DNA from: Ctena decussata
Taxonomy: Eukaryota; Mollusca; Bivalvia; Lucinida; Lucinidae
DNA: 64,000 bases
NCBI GenBank assembly: GCA_963989385.1
Contig: OZ022514.1
Coordinates: forward strand, 27,197,222 to 27,261,221
Direction: 5' to 3'
In this document: positions 1-10,691 of the stretch, one piece after another
Numbering within the stretch: position 1 is the stretch's first letter
Layout: each line of letters begins with the position of its first letter
The notes under the pieces: model-generated
Seen by the model: only the letters and a program-made list of their open reading frames with translations
Database searches by the model: none
Told to the model about the DNA's origin: nothing
Program-made: the position numbers and the translations under genes

Positions 1-510
1 GAGTTGTCATTCTTGTTCACGACACATTATCATGACCTGTTCCACATATCTGTGAAGTATCATGAAAATATTTCAAAGGGTATTCAAGTTATGGAGCGGA
101 TACGAAATCACACCTAAAACAATCAAGGGGAAATAACTCAAAAGGTAAGAAAGCAAGAGTTGTCATTCTTGTTCGCAACACACATCGTCATGTCCTGCTC
201 TACATATCTGTGAAGTATCATGAAAATATTCCGAAGGGTATTCAAGTTACAGAGCGGACACGAATGTGCCAAAAATTCACCAAAAGGGAGATAACTCAAA
301 AATTACAAAAGCAAGAGTTACCATTCTTGCATGCGACACATCGCCATGACCTGTTCTACATAACTGTGAAGTATCATGAAAGTATTCCAAAGGGTATTCA
401 AGATATGGAGCGGACAAGAAAATGTTTATGGACGGACAGACGGACGGACGGACAGACGGACACCAGGCTCATCGCTATATCCCCCGAACCTTTCGGTTGG
501 GGGATAGAAA
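1..510 (+). mobile_element. Array-bearing hairpin-ended element, right part only
   Basis: About three units of a roughly 165-bp tandem repeat ('tgaagtatcatgaaaatatt...' type) run into the window from the left edge. They are followed by a GGAC/CAGACGG microsatellite at 428-462 and a right-end hairpin at 478-505, in which ATCCCCCGAACC pairs with GGTTGGGGGAT with one bulge. This is the architecture seen in many other elements here (array, GGAC microsatellite, terminal hairpin, then A-rich). The left end lies outside the window. Reading frames across the array are by-products of the repeat. The HINE-type classification is inference. Confidence 0.6.
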
Positions 511-528
511 AGTACAACTTTGTGTTGT

Positions 529-807
529 TGGTTGATTGGTTGGTTGATTTAATGCTTAACGTCCACGGTAAACAACTAAGGTCATGTCGGGACGGTCAGT
601 TAACCTAACCACACTATTCCTGGGCAGGCTTAGACCTCCTAAGCGGTTAACCAGTACTAAGTGCACATACTTTCGCCAGTAACTGACAACTGCCCTTCTT
701 GAATCAGCGGAAGGAGAAACGAAAGTATGTGGCCAGACCGGGTTTCGAACCCAGGACCTCTGACTTATAAGTCAGGTGCCCTACCGATTGCGCTACCCAG
801 CCCGGCT
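529..807 (-). mobile_element. tRNA-derived SINE, family A, copy 1
   Basis: Full-length SINE on the minus strand. The tRNA-like head is at about 733-806, with a B box reading GGTTCGAAACC and an A box near 780-800 (minus strand TAGCGCAATCGGTAGG). The anticodon arm CCTGACTTATAAGTCAGG is a perfect 18-nt palindrome. A conserved body follows, and the 3' tail is a short GATT/GGTT repeat at 529-550. Near-perfect target-site duplications of 11 bp flank it (518-528 and 808-818, one mismatch). Two further copies in the same orientation lie at 31190 and 36645. Pol III transcription is expected from the internal boxes but not shown. Confidence 0.85.
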
Positions 808-1254
808 CTTTCTGTTGTAAACATCTAGAAACTTCTGGTTTAAATTATGTCAGAACTGAGAACTTTCTTGTAAAGCCTATTTCTGGTTAATTCCTGAATG
901 TTCCTAGATAATATATAAAGAGGACAAATTTTCAAAAGGGCATCTTTGTAAACTTTCACCAGTGAACAATTAAAAACATTTAAACTGGAATCTAAATATA
1001 CCAGATAACTTTGTGACTTTCATTTCTTGGATTTGGAAATATTGTGCTCATAAAACTGACTTTCTTCGGGGATCAGGAACTGTTAAAGGACGTGTCTTTA
1101 AAATATTCTGAGGGACATTTAGAAAGAAGACAAGGCACTGTAATTTACATTTCCTTTGACTAATTATTGTTTTATTTTGATGTACCGGTACATGTCAATA
1201 ATTTTTAAAGTTTTAAACAGGCGTGTTGCCGGTTTACTTTGATCTTTCTTGCTA
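808..1254. other. No gene seen
   Basis: AT-rich sequence with stops in all frames. I see no coding, RNA or terminal-repeat signal. Confidence 0.5.
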
Positions 1255-2345
1255 CCACTGCCAAGTCGTAACACCTACGTTTCATGGTCCAGTAATTTTG
1301 CCTTACATCTTGAAGATTATTTGATGTATGAACATGATTGCTTGGGATAATGACTCAGTATGACCAGATGTTGACCTCAATTTAAAATAGTAGGTCACAG
1401 TGACCTATATTTCATTGTCCAGTGATTTTGCCTTATATCTTGAAGACAATTTCATGTTTGATTTATTACATAGAAGCTTGCGATAATGACTCCGTATGGC
1501 CCAAAGTTTGAGTTAAACTAACAGTAGAACACAACGACCTATATTTCATGGTCCAGTGTTTTTTTGCCTTATATCTTGAAGACAATTTGATGTACCAACA
1601 TGACTGCTTGGGATTATGACTCAGTATGACACAAAGTTTGATCTGTAACGAACTGTAGGTAACACTGGTCTACATTTCATGGTCCAATGATTTTGCCTTA
1701 TATCTTGAATATTTGGAGAATGACTCAGTTTGACCTCAAGTTTGACCTCAAACAAATAGTAGGTCACAGTCACCTATTTTTCCTGATCAAGTTGTTTTTC
1801 CTATTTTCTTGAAGACTGTTAGATGTATGAACACGATTGCTTGCAATAATCACTCAGTACGACCGGATGTTTAACCTCAAACTAACAGTAGATCACAGTG
1901 ACCTATATTTAATGGTCCAGCGATTTTGCCTCCCATTTCTAACACTATTTTAGTGATTAACCTAATGACTCAGTATGGGCTAACAGTGGGAGTGGCTTCA
2001 TATTGATAGGTTTGTGTAACCCCTATTTCATGGTCCAGTGACTTCGCTTGATATTTCTATCCCTATTTTATGGACTCGCATCATACTTGGTTAAATGGTT
2101 TGGGCTGATACTATAATCATCTTAGTGATTTGAGCCAATACCTCTAAGAAAATTTCATTGACTTCTATTATACTTGGTGTAGTGGTAAATTCAGATACAG
2201 TGACTGATCTCATGCTACATCTAGGTCACTGTGACCTATATTTCACTTAAACAAATTCATTGAAACTGTCATATCTCTGGCAATATTTTTGAGGTTTGAA
2301 TTATTCTTAGGAGAAATGTTTATTCTGACACTGCAGTTGATCTCA
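1255..2345. repeat. Diverged tandem array, unit about 130 bp
   Basis: The phrase 'ttgccttatatcttgaaga', followed by 'aacatgattgcttgggataatgactcagtatgacc' variants and 'aggtcacagtgacctatatttcatggtcc' variants, recurs about every 130 bp from 1255 to beyond 2240. Divergence increases to the right. Each unit carries the near-palindrome AGGTCACAGTGACCT. No terminal hairpins were found, so the parent element is unknown. Confidence 0.65.
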
Positions 2346-2534
2346 TTTCACTTATCCAGTATTGTCCTTATTAAACATGTGCTTGTTAAAGCCAAGCTCC
2401 CGCAAAATCACGCTTGATTGTCTCCTGACAATTCTTGTTTTTCTTGAAGGAGAACTTTTCGATAAGAATAAATTTCTGGAGGCCAAATTTGGGCCTTATA
2501 CCAGGTCCTTTAGGAACATCATAAAAACATTTAC

Positions 2535-2828
2535 CTAGGTTTGCCCTGAAGCCACCAATGCAACACAAAGACTCCTTAAGAGCAATCGCCCTTTTCTGAC
2601 ACTGCTCCAGAAGGAAAGCATGCTGAACACCATTCAACGTCGGAAGCATGTAAAAGTGTATTCCAAAATGTTTCGAAACAACTAGCAGGCAGACAGCACT
2701 GGGATTGGTCTCTTTTTCAGCAAGAATAATTCCCTCATCGCCAGAATTTCCCCTGAACAACTGTTGTATGAGTTTTCCATTTTCGGGGACCATAAGGCCC
2801 TCAGGATATATGGGGAACTGACAAGAAA
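2535..2828 (-). CDS. Candidate internal exon, unknown protein
   Basis: An open frame on the minus strand is bounded by good splice signals. A pyrimidine-rich acceptor (minus-strand CTTGTTTATTTCAG) sits just upstream of 2828, and the donor CCTAG|GTAAATG follows 2535. The exon is 294 nt, exactly 98 codons, and both boundaries are phase 1. Symmetric 1-1 exons are common in shuffled extracellular modules. The translation starts after a Cys-Gln-Phe-Pro segment and holds several cysteines (including a CC pair). A hydrophobic stretch around LLVVSKHFGIHFYMLP is visible. I do not recognise the family. It lies in non-repetitive DNA, unlike most open frames here. A chance open frame remains quite possible. 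Confidence 0.35.
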
Positions 2829-2975
2829 CTGAAATAAACAAGAAGGTCATAATTGCCCTAAATCGCTAACCTATGACTAACTTGACATAAATTAGCTATC
2901 ATAATCAAGAGCCCTTGAGTTTTAACCTTAAACATAACTCTGGCAAAACTAACCTACCCATGTACAGTTTATTGA

Positions 2976-5589
2976 AACAAGAGGGCCATGAGGTCCTGAA
3001 TCGCTCACCTGAGTAAAAAGGTCAAACTGGGGTCATCATTTGAAGAAACCTGATAGTTTGAAACTGTCAAAATATGAGGGACAGTGGTTAAAGGTCAAAT
3101 AATGACCTTGATCTGTGTTGCTAAAATATGTTCATGTGATCCTTTATTGACTGAATTTATTAACTGTTGCACCAAAATCTTACACAAGTTCCATGAACTC
3201 TTACATGGGTGGTAAAGTTTCAAATTGACCTCCACGGAGGTCTGTTGAAAAACAATTTGACTATTTTCCGGTAGGCAATTTGAATATATCCTGTCATGAA
3301 TTTTCGCGGTTCACTGACAGGGTTCAGACAAGATTTTTCTCGCTAGAAAAGGTATTCCAAAAATCGGAGAATGTCATGCTATATATATTTTACAGTTGTA
3401 TATTGAGACCAAATGACATGGAGCAGTTTGAAGCGGTGTTTTTTAAATTACTTTTGTCCTTCAGGTTCAGTACCGAAAACGAAACTAGGAAGGCGTCCTG
3501 CACAGTTAAATCGGCTTTTTGAGTGCATTTGCAGGCTTTTTGTGAAATCTTACCGATGCAGTAAGACACGTAGCTTGTATAGCTTCGTTTTAAACATACT
3601 TTCAAGAATATGCATGCTTTTATTATTACATGCTTACCCAATTTGCGTCGGCGGTCAATTTGAACACCATGAGAACAATTTGACTAATGTAGATTAACAT
3701 GGAAAAATTTAATCAGCTAAAAAGAAGAAAATGCGTGCTGAATTTTCAGGAGCCAGATATCATATGATTTGAATGCATGTTTTATACGTCTTAAGTACAC
3801 CAGATAATATTGCTCACGCAACATTCTCTTTTTTTATCGTGAAATGGTAGTACAATAGTGTTTTATCATTTCTTTGTTGTAAAAGCAGACCTGTGGCTCT
3901 CACTTGTTTGTAAAATAAAACGAACCCATCCAGACTAATATTTGAAGAGAAGAGAACCGATATTCAAACAATTTAGAGTGAACCCATAAGAAGATATCAA
4001 GCAAACATACCCGCATGCTCCCCTCGCTGCGAGGTGATTACACTCCTGAAGTGGCCGTTACATAGAAACAGGGGTAATCAACATGAAACAATAACAACGT
4101 CATTACGGCCGCTTTAGAATGACCTGTGAAGGATGTGATGAAAACAAATCAGTTCATGCTATGTTTACAAACAAATCAGTGTCACAGGTCTGGTTTTACA
4201 ACAAAAGAAAAAAAATAAAGCACTATTGTGCTACTATTTCACGATATAAAAAGACAATGTTACATGAGCAATATTATCTGATATTCTTTAGAAGTACGAA
4301 AACATGCTTTCAATCCGTTGCTACCTAGCTTCTGAAAAGTAAATTAAGCATTTTCTTCTTTTAAGCTGATTAATTTTTTCTATGTTAATCTACATTAGTC
4401 AAATTGTTCTCATTGTGTTCAAATTGACCGCCGACGCAAATTGGGTAAGCATGTAGTAAACCTCGAAAATTCATGACAGGATATATTCAAATTGCCTACC
4501 GGAAAATAGTCAAATTGTTTTTCAACAGACCTCCGCGGAGGTCAATTTGAAACTTTACCACCCGTGTCTTATATTTAAGCATTTTGCCATACAAAAGCAC
4601 CAGAAAGCAAATTTGACCTAGCTAAAAAAAGTGTCAAGGTTAAACCAATGTCATCATTTGAAAAATTTGGGCCAAAATCTTCAAAACTTTCACTGAAATC
4701 TTATGTTCTAGCATTTTCCCATATTTGACCTCACCGTAAAAAGGTCAAGGTAAACCCATGGTCCACATTTGAACCATCTTGGAAGTACTCGTGTACCCAA
4801 TGCTACATATCAAGTTTCAATGCAATCTGTCAGTTGCCTCTGGAGAAGATTTTTAAAGGTTTTTACCATTTATGGATATAGCGGTTATGTTGGTCATGTG
4901 ACCTGGACGGTTCAAACAAATTTTGTTCCCTCTACCCCTAGAGGCTTTATATGGAAATTTGGTTTCAATTGACCCACGGGCTTTGAGATGTTTGACACTG
5001 AGTCTTGGATCAAAAGTAAAAAATTGACCTTGACCTCGGCGGCTCCTGTACTCGTAAATTTTTATGCACTCAGTAAGACAACTGCATATACCAATTTTAG
5101 ACCAAAATTTTGAAATATTTAATGAAATCCTCTGTTCTAGCATTTTTACCTTATTTGAACATGCTGTAAAATTTTCAAGGTCAATCCTGGGGCATCATTT
5201 GAAAAATCTTGGTAGTACTCGAGTAATCAATATTAAATACCAAGTTTCCAGGCCGTCAGTCAATTGGTTTTGGAGAAGTTTACCATATATTGGCATGCCA
5301 GCCAAATTTATGATATGGCCTTGACGTTTGAACAAATTTTTGTTCCCCCAGCCGCTGGAGGTTCTATATGAAATTCGGTTACAACTGGCCCAGTGGCTTT
5401 TGAGGAGCTGTTTGAAACTGTCAAAATATCAAAAGTCAAAGAATGACCTTGACGTCTTGTACTAACAAATCTTCATGTACTCATTAAGATGACTAAGATG
5501 AATGTATATACCAACTTTTAGGCCAAAATCTTCAAAACTTTCCATGAAATCTTATGTTCTAGCATTTTCCCATATTTGACCCTGACATA
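2976..5589 (+). mobile_element. Array element with CTCACCTGAG left end, about 430-bp units
   Basis: The left end AACAAGAGGGCCATGAGGTCC contains a GGGCC/GGTCC hairpin and is followed by the subterminal repeat CTCACCTGAG at about 3007-3016. The internal array has units of about 420-440 bp, marked by 'tatgttctagca' at about 4700, 5133 and 5553. It includes 'ggtcaaggtca' and 'catgttggtcatgtgacctgga' phrases. No right end was found before another left end starts at 5590, so the copy is incomplete. A fold-back transposon interrupts it at 3203-4567. Confidence 0.6.
3203..4567. mobile_element. Fold-back DNA transposon with very long inverted repeats
   Basis: The left 98 bp (ACATGGGTGGTAAAG...) is repeated inverted at 4470-4567 with very few mismatches. 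Beyond this, 3626-3895 pairs with about 4190-4460. The left arm has an extra 330 bp (about 3305-3630) that the right arm lacks. Each arm carries the motif CAATTTGA (or CAAATTGA) about five times at irregular spacing. The flanks are CTT on both sides (3200-3202, 4568-4570). The interrupted host repeat can be read continuously across the gap by comparison with the related copy at 20985-21020, giving an empty-site comparison. No transposase is encoded, and short open frames inside match nothing I know. The superfamily is not assignable with confidence. A 3-bp duplication would fit PIF/Harbinger. Confidence 0.75.
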
Positions 5590-5890
5590 AACAAGAGGGC
5601 CATGAGGCCCTGAATCGCTCACCTGAGTTGACATTACTATAATAAGTCTCTTCTGAGCTAAAAAGGGATGAAGTGAGCAGGTTGCCATCATGGATCAAAG
5701 GTTTACGATATATTAGCAATATGGCTAATCTTTTGCTGACCGTTCCAAGGCGGTACTTCTGTTGAGGTTCCTTGATGTTATATTGTGTTGTGTCCGCTTG
5801 TCTTTGGTCCCTGTATTGCTGCCCAGTCTGCCTTCTGTTTTGTTTCATTTTGTAATTAAAATAAAATAAAAAATAAGTAAAAATAGATGT
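5590..5890 (+). mobile_element. Left end of a CTCACCTGAG element joined to an A-tailed fragment
   Basis: A second left end (AACAAGAGGGCCATGAGGCC, then CTCACCTGAG) begins at 5590. It passes within 50 bp into unrelated sequence ending in an A-rich tail (AATTAAAATAAAATAAAAAATAAG) near 5850-5875, as expected for the 3' end of a plus-strand retroposed copy. The joined fragment is not identified. The minus-strand open frame of about 98 codons here has no recognisable domain. Confidence 0.4.
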
Positions 5891-8800
5891 TGATGCTGTT
5901 ATTGGGGTAGCTGAATGACCATCAGCATTCTGTTTGGGAAACAGCTGCTCATTTGGTTAACTTTGGGTGTCTTTCATAAACTGGTGTTGATTTCTGTGTG
6001 TTTGTGCTTCTATCTCTATTGGTTCTGAGAGTGGAATGTGGAGTTTGATTGTATTAATTCCTGATTATTGCCTATCATGTAGTAATCACACCTGGTTAAC
6101 TATGTATTCAAGGTTGTTACCAAACGAAAATGAGCGGTTATGAAACAAACAAAAAAGAAACCTAGTTCAAAACTACTTGGTCATCGAGGCTAAACAAATT
6201 TGCTTAACCATAATGACCAGGTCATTTGAGTACTAGGATTCTTTTTGGTTTGGTAACAGCTCTTGTATATTAGTTAACCAGGGGTCGTAATATGTCCCAG
6301 AGTTAACCAGGGGTTGTAATATGACCCAGGTAATGTCTATGAATGGAAATTGAATACAGCTGGATATCTAATACAGAATGGATGATAATGTGGTTTTACA
6401 CCAAACTGCAAGAATTCCAGCAAAACAACTGGTTCCTGGTTTCTTCTCTTTTTCTTATCAGACAATATCTTTATTTCCAAATGTATTCATATAGAATATA
6501 ATGTGTACTTGTGAGTCCTTTAAGATGACTGAGATATTAAGGGTATTATGAAATGGAAACCCTTCACCTTATGGGTGAATAAACACGATATTTTGTGCAC
6601 TACCGGTAGGTAAACAGGAAGAAAATGAAAGAACTTGAGGTATTCTTAAATTCATTTATTTTATTTTTATTTCAGATAAATAAAAAAAATTAACAAATGT
6701 TTGTAAGAATTTTTTTCATTTTCCTGCTTTATACTCAATGAATTTTCATGTGGTAAAGTGCAGTTACCATGTATTCATTTTGCAGCAAACAACTATTTAA
6801 GTGTATTTAAGCTACCCACTGTAGTTTTCAACAATACTCTGAGAAAAGGCTCCAAGGAAATGGCTCTTAGATAATCCCTGGTTTCCACGGTGATGGGGTA
6901 TGTGCACTTTACTGCATGACAATTTGCCGTATTGAGTATTTAAGAAATATTGATAAATTTTCTCACCCATCCTGTCCAAATATAGGTAGAAATTAGCATG
7001 TGATTCCCTACCATGCAATTTAATTATTTCAAATTTACAAATTAACAAATTTAGGCATCCAATATTTATTTTGCCTGCTGAATCAAATTCAAGCTTTAAA
7101 ACTCAGAATATGAAAACCCCATGGGCACACAACATTGAATCAACACCAATTCAATGTGATGCAATTGAATCAATGTTGATTCAATGTTGTATGACTGCTA
7201 TGATGACACTGAAACAATTAAAGTTTATAGACAAACGTTTGCACAGTATATTCATAGCTGAAATAAAAACAGTAGAACAGTATTTGCTCAAAACAGGCTT
7301 TGGACCACAAATATTAGTCCCAGCTAAAGGTATTTCAAGCTATCCAAGGTTAAATTCTATATAAAGAGCCCTCTAGGGACCTACCTACAAGTTCTTGTCA
7401 GGCAGGGTTAACAAGCCATCAGGGTTCAAGCCATTGAAGTTCTACTGAATAATAATTTGCAGACTGGTAGTATACTGTCTCAAAAAAAGAAATGGTACAT
7501 TATAATGACTGCCAATAGGTTTACGATAATTCATTTCTGTCTATTTCTGTAGAATCCTAATCCAACAGCTGATACTCATATTCATCAGAGTCAATATCAA
7601 ATCATTTATATGGTGTAATTTTGTTTGTTAATGAGGCTGAGAGATAATAAGACAGTCAAAATGAAATTATTATACACCATGTGTGCTCCATTTGAATTGC
7701 CTTAGTGGTAACATATGAAGAAATCATAAATGTTTCCCTCTGGTATGGCATTTCAGAACAAAATCAGGACTTGGTATGAGCTAATGTCACTCACAACAGA
7801 TATCTATCAAATGACACACAATATTCCCCATGGAAGAACATTCACATGATGTTGGTAGGAGTAGGTTCTGCTAACAAAAGTTGTATTATAACATGCATTG
7901 TTGGAACAGCAGTTACTTGTCTTATCACCAGTAAGCATTTGCCATGTTTCCTGCATTTCCTGTTGAGTATGTCATGACAGCAGAATGTGGAATCAGCATT
8001 AAACAGCACTGGTTTTCCACTGATTCTGAGTCACGTGAATGTGCTGTTGACCTATTGAGCTCTGTCATAATTAAATATAATGTGTTTATGTAACAGTTCT
8101 GAGCATGGTCTTCTTACTGGCAATGATTATCAACAGCTCCTTGAATTGTGTATCATTCTGTAAGAAAATCAAATGTCAAACAATAATGCATGTTAATTTT
8201 CCAACATTCCAACAGCAGAAGTGTTTGCTTTGAATCAATCAAGCTAGCATCCTTCACAATTCATCTTAGACATTTGTTTTGTAGATGTATTATCCAAGTT
8301 CTGTACTTCACACTGGTAATTGTCCTATAAGTTCATTATCATTGGCTGGCCAAAGATCAAACTACAGGCCCTTTGGCCAATAAATTAAAAAAAGAAGCTT
8401 AAAAATGGTATATCAAGTGTTTAAACTTGATATTCTGGAAAAAAATCACAGTCATATTGTATCATTTCTTTTTCTTAAGTGTGTATACTACAGTACATTT
8501 TTATTGGGGAAAAGTCTGAAACTGATATATCACTGGTCTCAGACAAGAAATAAGTATAAAATGTTTCATCTGTTTGCACTGACAAAGCACTCTCAGATCT
8601 AATTGTGTTAGATAGCCAACTTTTATAAAAAGAAAATGGCATTCTCAGTAAAGTCAATATGACACTTGAACAGCTGGATATATACAGGCAAACTTGTCTT
8701 AAGCAATTACATACCCAAAGGAAGGTTTAAAACAGCTTGCTTATAATAGAGTTCAATACATGCTAAATACAGTTCAATTTATACCATAAGTGGTAAGTCT

Positions 8801-9430
8801 GGATATGAGATTTGGCCTCTTAAGACAGTTTTTACTTAATAGAGGTGGCCTGAAAGATAGGTTTGGCTCTATTCCTTAACAAAATGATTCTGAAAAAATA
8901 TCATAGCTACCAAATATGAAGTAGTTACAACAGAAATATAAAAACTTGGTCTTGCTTTTACAGAAAACAATGTATCTACTCTTACTTGATGAAAATTCAG
9001 CAGGATACTGTGCCTCAACTATCTGCTCGTTGTCACAGACTAAGCTAAAACCAGATAACTGAACTAAAGTTTATGTGCCACTATCACCATCTGGAGAAGT
9101 AATACCTTTGTCACCCTTTCTAATATTTGCAGGAAAGCCAACACAGTATGTCTTCACAAAAACAACAGAGAAAGTTTATGCTTAGCTGGTATTGGACAGG
9201 ACATTTTTCATGAACTAAATCCTGATATTACTGCAGTGTTGATCCTAATGCAGTATCTTGAAAAATTGTATTACCATATTCACTGTTTACACACTAGAAC
9301 AAATGCATAATACAGAAAGAAATGAACATGCATAAAGTATACAGGTTTAAATGTGCTAAAATGCCATTTAACATTGTAACTAAATCTTGTTACTTAAAAT
9401 ATTAAGCACCATATTTATTCAACTATAAAT
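5891..9430. other. Low-copy AT-rich stretch without a supported gene
   Basis: About 3.5 kb of AT-rich DNA that does not repeat elsewhere in the window, apart from a short tandem duplication at about 6273-6332 (30-nt unit) and the hairpin at 7129-7190. Open frames are all under 100 codons, have no domain resemblance and lack paired splice signals. It may be intronic or intergenic. Confidence 0.5.
7129..7190. repeat. Perfect 17-bp inverted repeat with nested hairpin
   Basis: ACAACATTGAATCAACA (7129-7145) is exactly complementary to 7174-7190. The 28-nt loop contains a second palindrome built on ATTCAAT/ATTGAAT. A motif this symmetric could be a short palindromic repeat family, but only one copy is visible here. 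Confidence 0.6.
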
Positions 9431-9493
9431 GTGTGTTTCTTTTTTTTTCCTAATCTAGAATGACCCCAAATATCTAAATCAGTCTTGTGTATG

Positions 9494-9596
9494 AGATAAG
9501 TTTTTCCCTTCCAAAACAATCCCAAAAATCTGGAGCACTATTATAGCTGGATCTAGATATTTAGGATTACTTTGGCAGCGAAGAAACTCTGTCTTA
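9494..9596. mobile_element. Short palindromic MITE, copy 1 (diverged)
   Basis: Arms built on 'AAGTTTTTCCCTTCCAAAA' and '...TTTGGCAGCGAAGAAACT' surround a centre with AATCT/AGATAT. The same element occurs at 10388-10488, where the palindrome is clearer. Length is about 100 bp and it is non-coding. Confidence 0.5.
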
Positions 9597-9651
9597 GAAG
9601 TGAAGAAATACGGTTCACAAACAGGAATAAGTCCACAAAGTAAAATGTTTA

Positions 9652-9889
9652 TGAGCCTAGACACGAGAACACCAACAAAGTGGTTGTGTGCCCAGCGAAG
9701 ACTCAGATCAACCAGGGCATCCACCCAACCTGATCAGACCCTTCACTAAGCGTTTTAAGGGTAGCTAAGGGTCTAAGCTACCTCCATGCGGACAGCGAAG
9801 ACTCTGATCAGACTTGGCAGATGCCCAGGCTGATCTGAGTCTGCACTGGGTGCACAACCACTTTGTTGGTTTTGTCGTGTCACAGCTCA
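9652..9889. mobile_element. TA-flanked MITE with 44-bp terminal inverted repeats
   Basis: A 238-bp element flanked by TA at 9650-9651 and 9890-9891. Its ends are TGAGCCTAGACACGA... and the inverted TGAGCTGTGACACGA..., matching over about 44 bp. They include a nearly invariant block CAACAAAGTGGTTGTG. The interior holds further imperfect palindromes around CTGATCAG. TA duplication and size fit a Tc1/mariner-mobilised MITE. There is no coding capacity. Confidence 0.75.
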
Positions 9890-10149
9890 TATAATGAATG
9901 ATGCAAAGAAAACATGGTTAATTTACATCCTTTTCAACTCTATGTATAATGAAGAAATACAAATAATATAAAAGGTTTCCATTAGCCTCCTGCCCATAGG
10001 GGCAGTAGGGGTTAAAAGCCGAGAGTATATTGGATACATGACTTTGATGTCTGTTTTAACAGATTTCAGTCCTTTCAGGACAATGGCAAAATGATAATGA
10101 GAGGCTGTGTGCAATGTAACCCTTTATGACTGGAAGAAATTCTGCCTTC

Positions 10150-10215
10150 AGCCAGATTTAAATCCAAATCTGCTAGATCAGCAGACTGGTGCTTAAGTTA
10201 CTGAGCTACTGCATC
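10150..10215 (-). other. tRNA-like SINE head, degenerate
   Basis: On the minus strand an A-box-like TAGCTCAGTAACTTAAGC is followed by a perfect 5-bp anticodon arm (TCTGC/GCAGA with a 7-nt loop) and a B-box-like GGATTTAAATCTGG. Position 33 is G and the B box is off consensus, so this is a SINE head or tRNA pseudogene and not a working tRNA. Confidence 0.45.
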
Positions 10216-10387
10216 TTGGATAAAGCCCACCTGCTTTAGCCTTCATCCAGACTTCAAAAAAAGTATCCACATACTGCTGGGTTGATAGAAAATTTTTCAG
10301 TTACAGGCTGGCCAAGCCTGGATTCTAACTATAACATTTTGTACCTTAACTAATTAATCTCTAATCACTTAACCATGGCCCATCTCA

Positions 10388-10488
10388 ATAGGTTTTCTCT
10401 TCAAAAACAATTCCAAAAATCTAGATCCATCCTGAAATTTGGATCAAGGGTTTTGGGATTGTTTTAGATTGAAAAACTTCTATCTTAT
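10388..10488. mobile_element. Short palindromic MITE, copy 2
   Basis: TTCAAAAACAATTCCAAAA...GATCCA pairs with TGGATC...TTTTGGGATTGTTTTAGATTGAA around a 10-nt centre. The termini resemble TAAGATAGAAG. It is homologous to 9494-9596. It sits between the Helentron coding region and the TA-flanked MITE. Confidence 0.55.
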
Positions 10489-10600
10489 AAACAAATAATT
10501 ATGGTAAGGATAAAACCACTGAATACTACCTATACAGTGTGTATGATGGCAAGTAACAGAATTTGATTTGGTGGCCACCCAAACTTTGCTATAACCACCA

Positions 10601-10634
10601 GCAATACCAGCCTCTGACTGGAGACTGGTATTGC
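10601..10634 (-). other. Hairpin downstream of the Helentron endonuclease
   Basis: GCAATACCAG and its exact complement CTGGTATTGC are separated by 14 nt. In transcript order it lies just 3' of the stop codon near 10692. Helitron-type elements carry a hairpin close to the 3' terminus, so this is a candidate terminator. No CTRR-type end follows at the usual distance, which weakens the call. Confidence 0.35.
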
Positions 10635-10691
10635 TTATTACTTTGTGGGTGAATTCTTTGTGTCCTTTGATGTGCATAATATGCGTTTTAT

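Noticed and set aside
210..608. 132-codon plus-strand frame
   Set aside because: Runs through an array, the GGAC microsatellite and a minus-strand SINE.
733..806. Functional tRNA gene on the minus strand
   Set aside because: The anticodon arm is an even palindrome, the same head recurs at 31.4 and 36.9 kb attached to a common body, and target duplications flank the whole unit. It is a SINE head.
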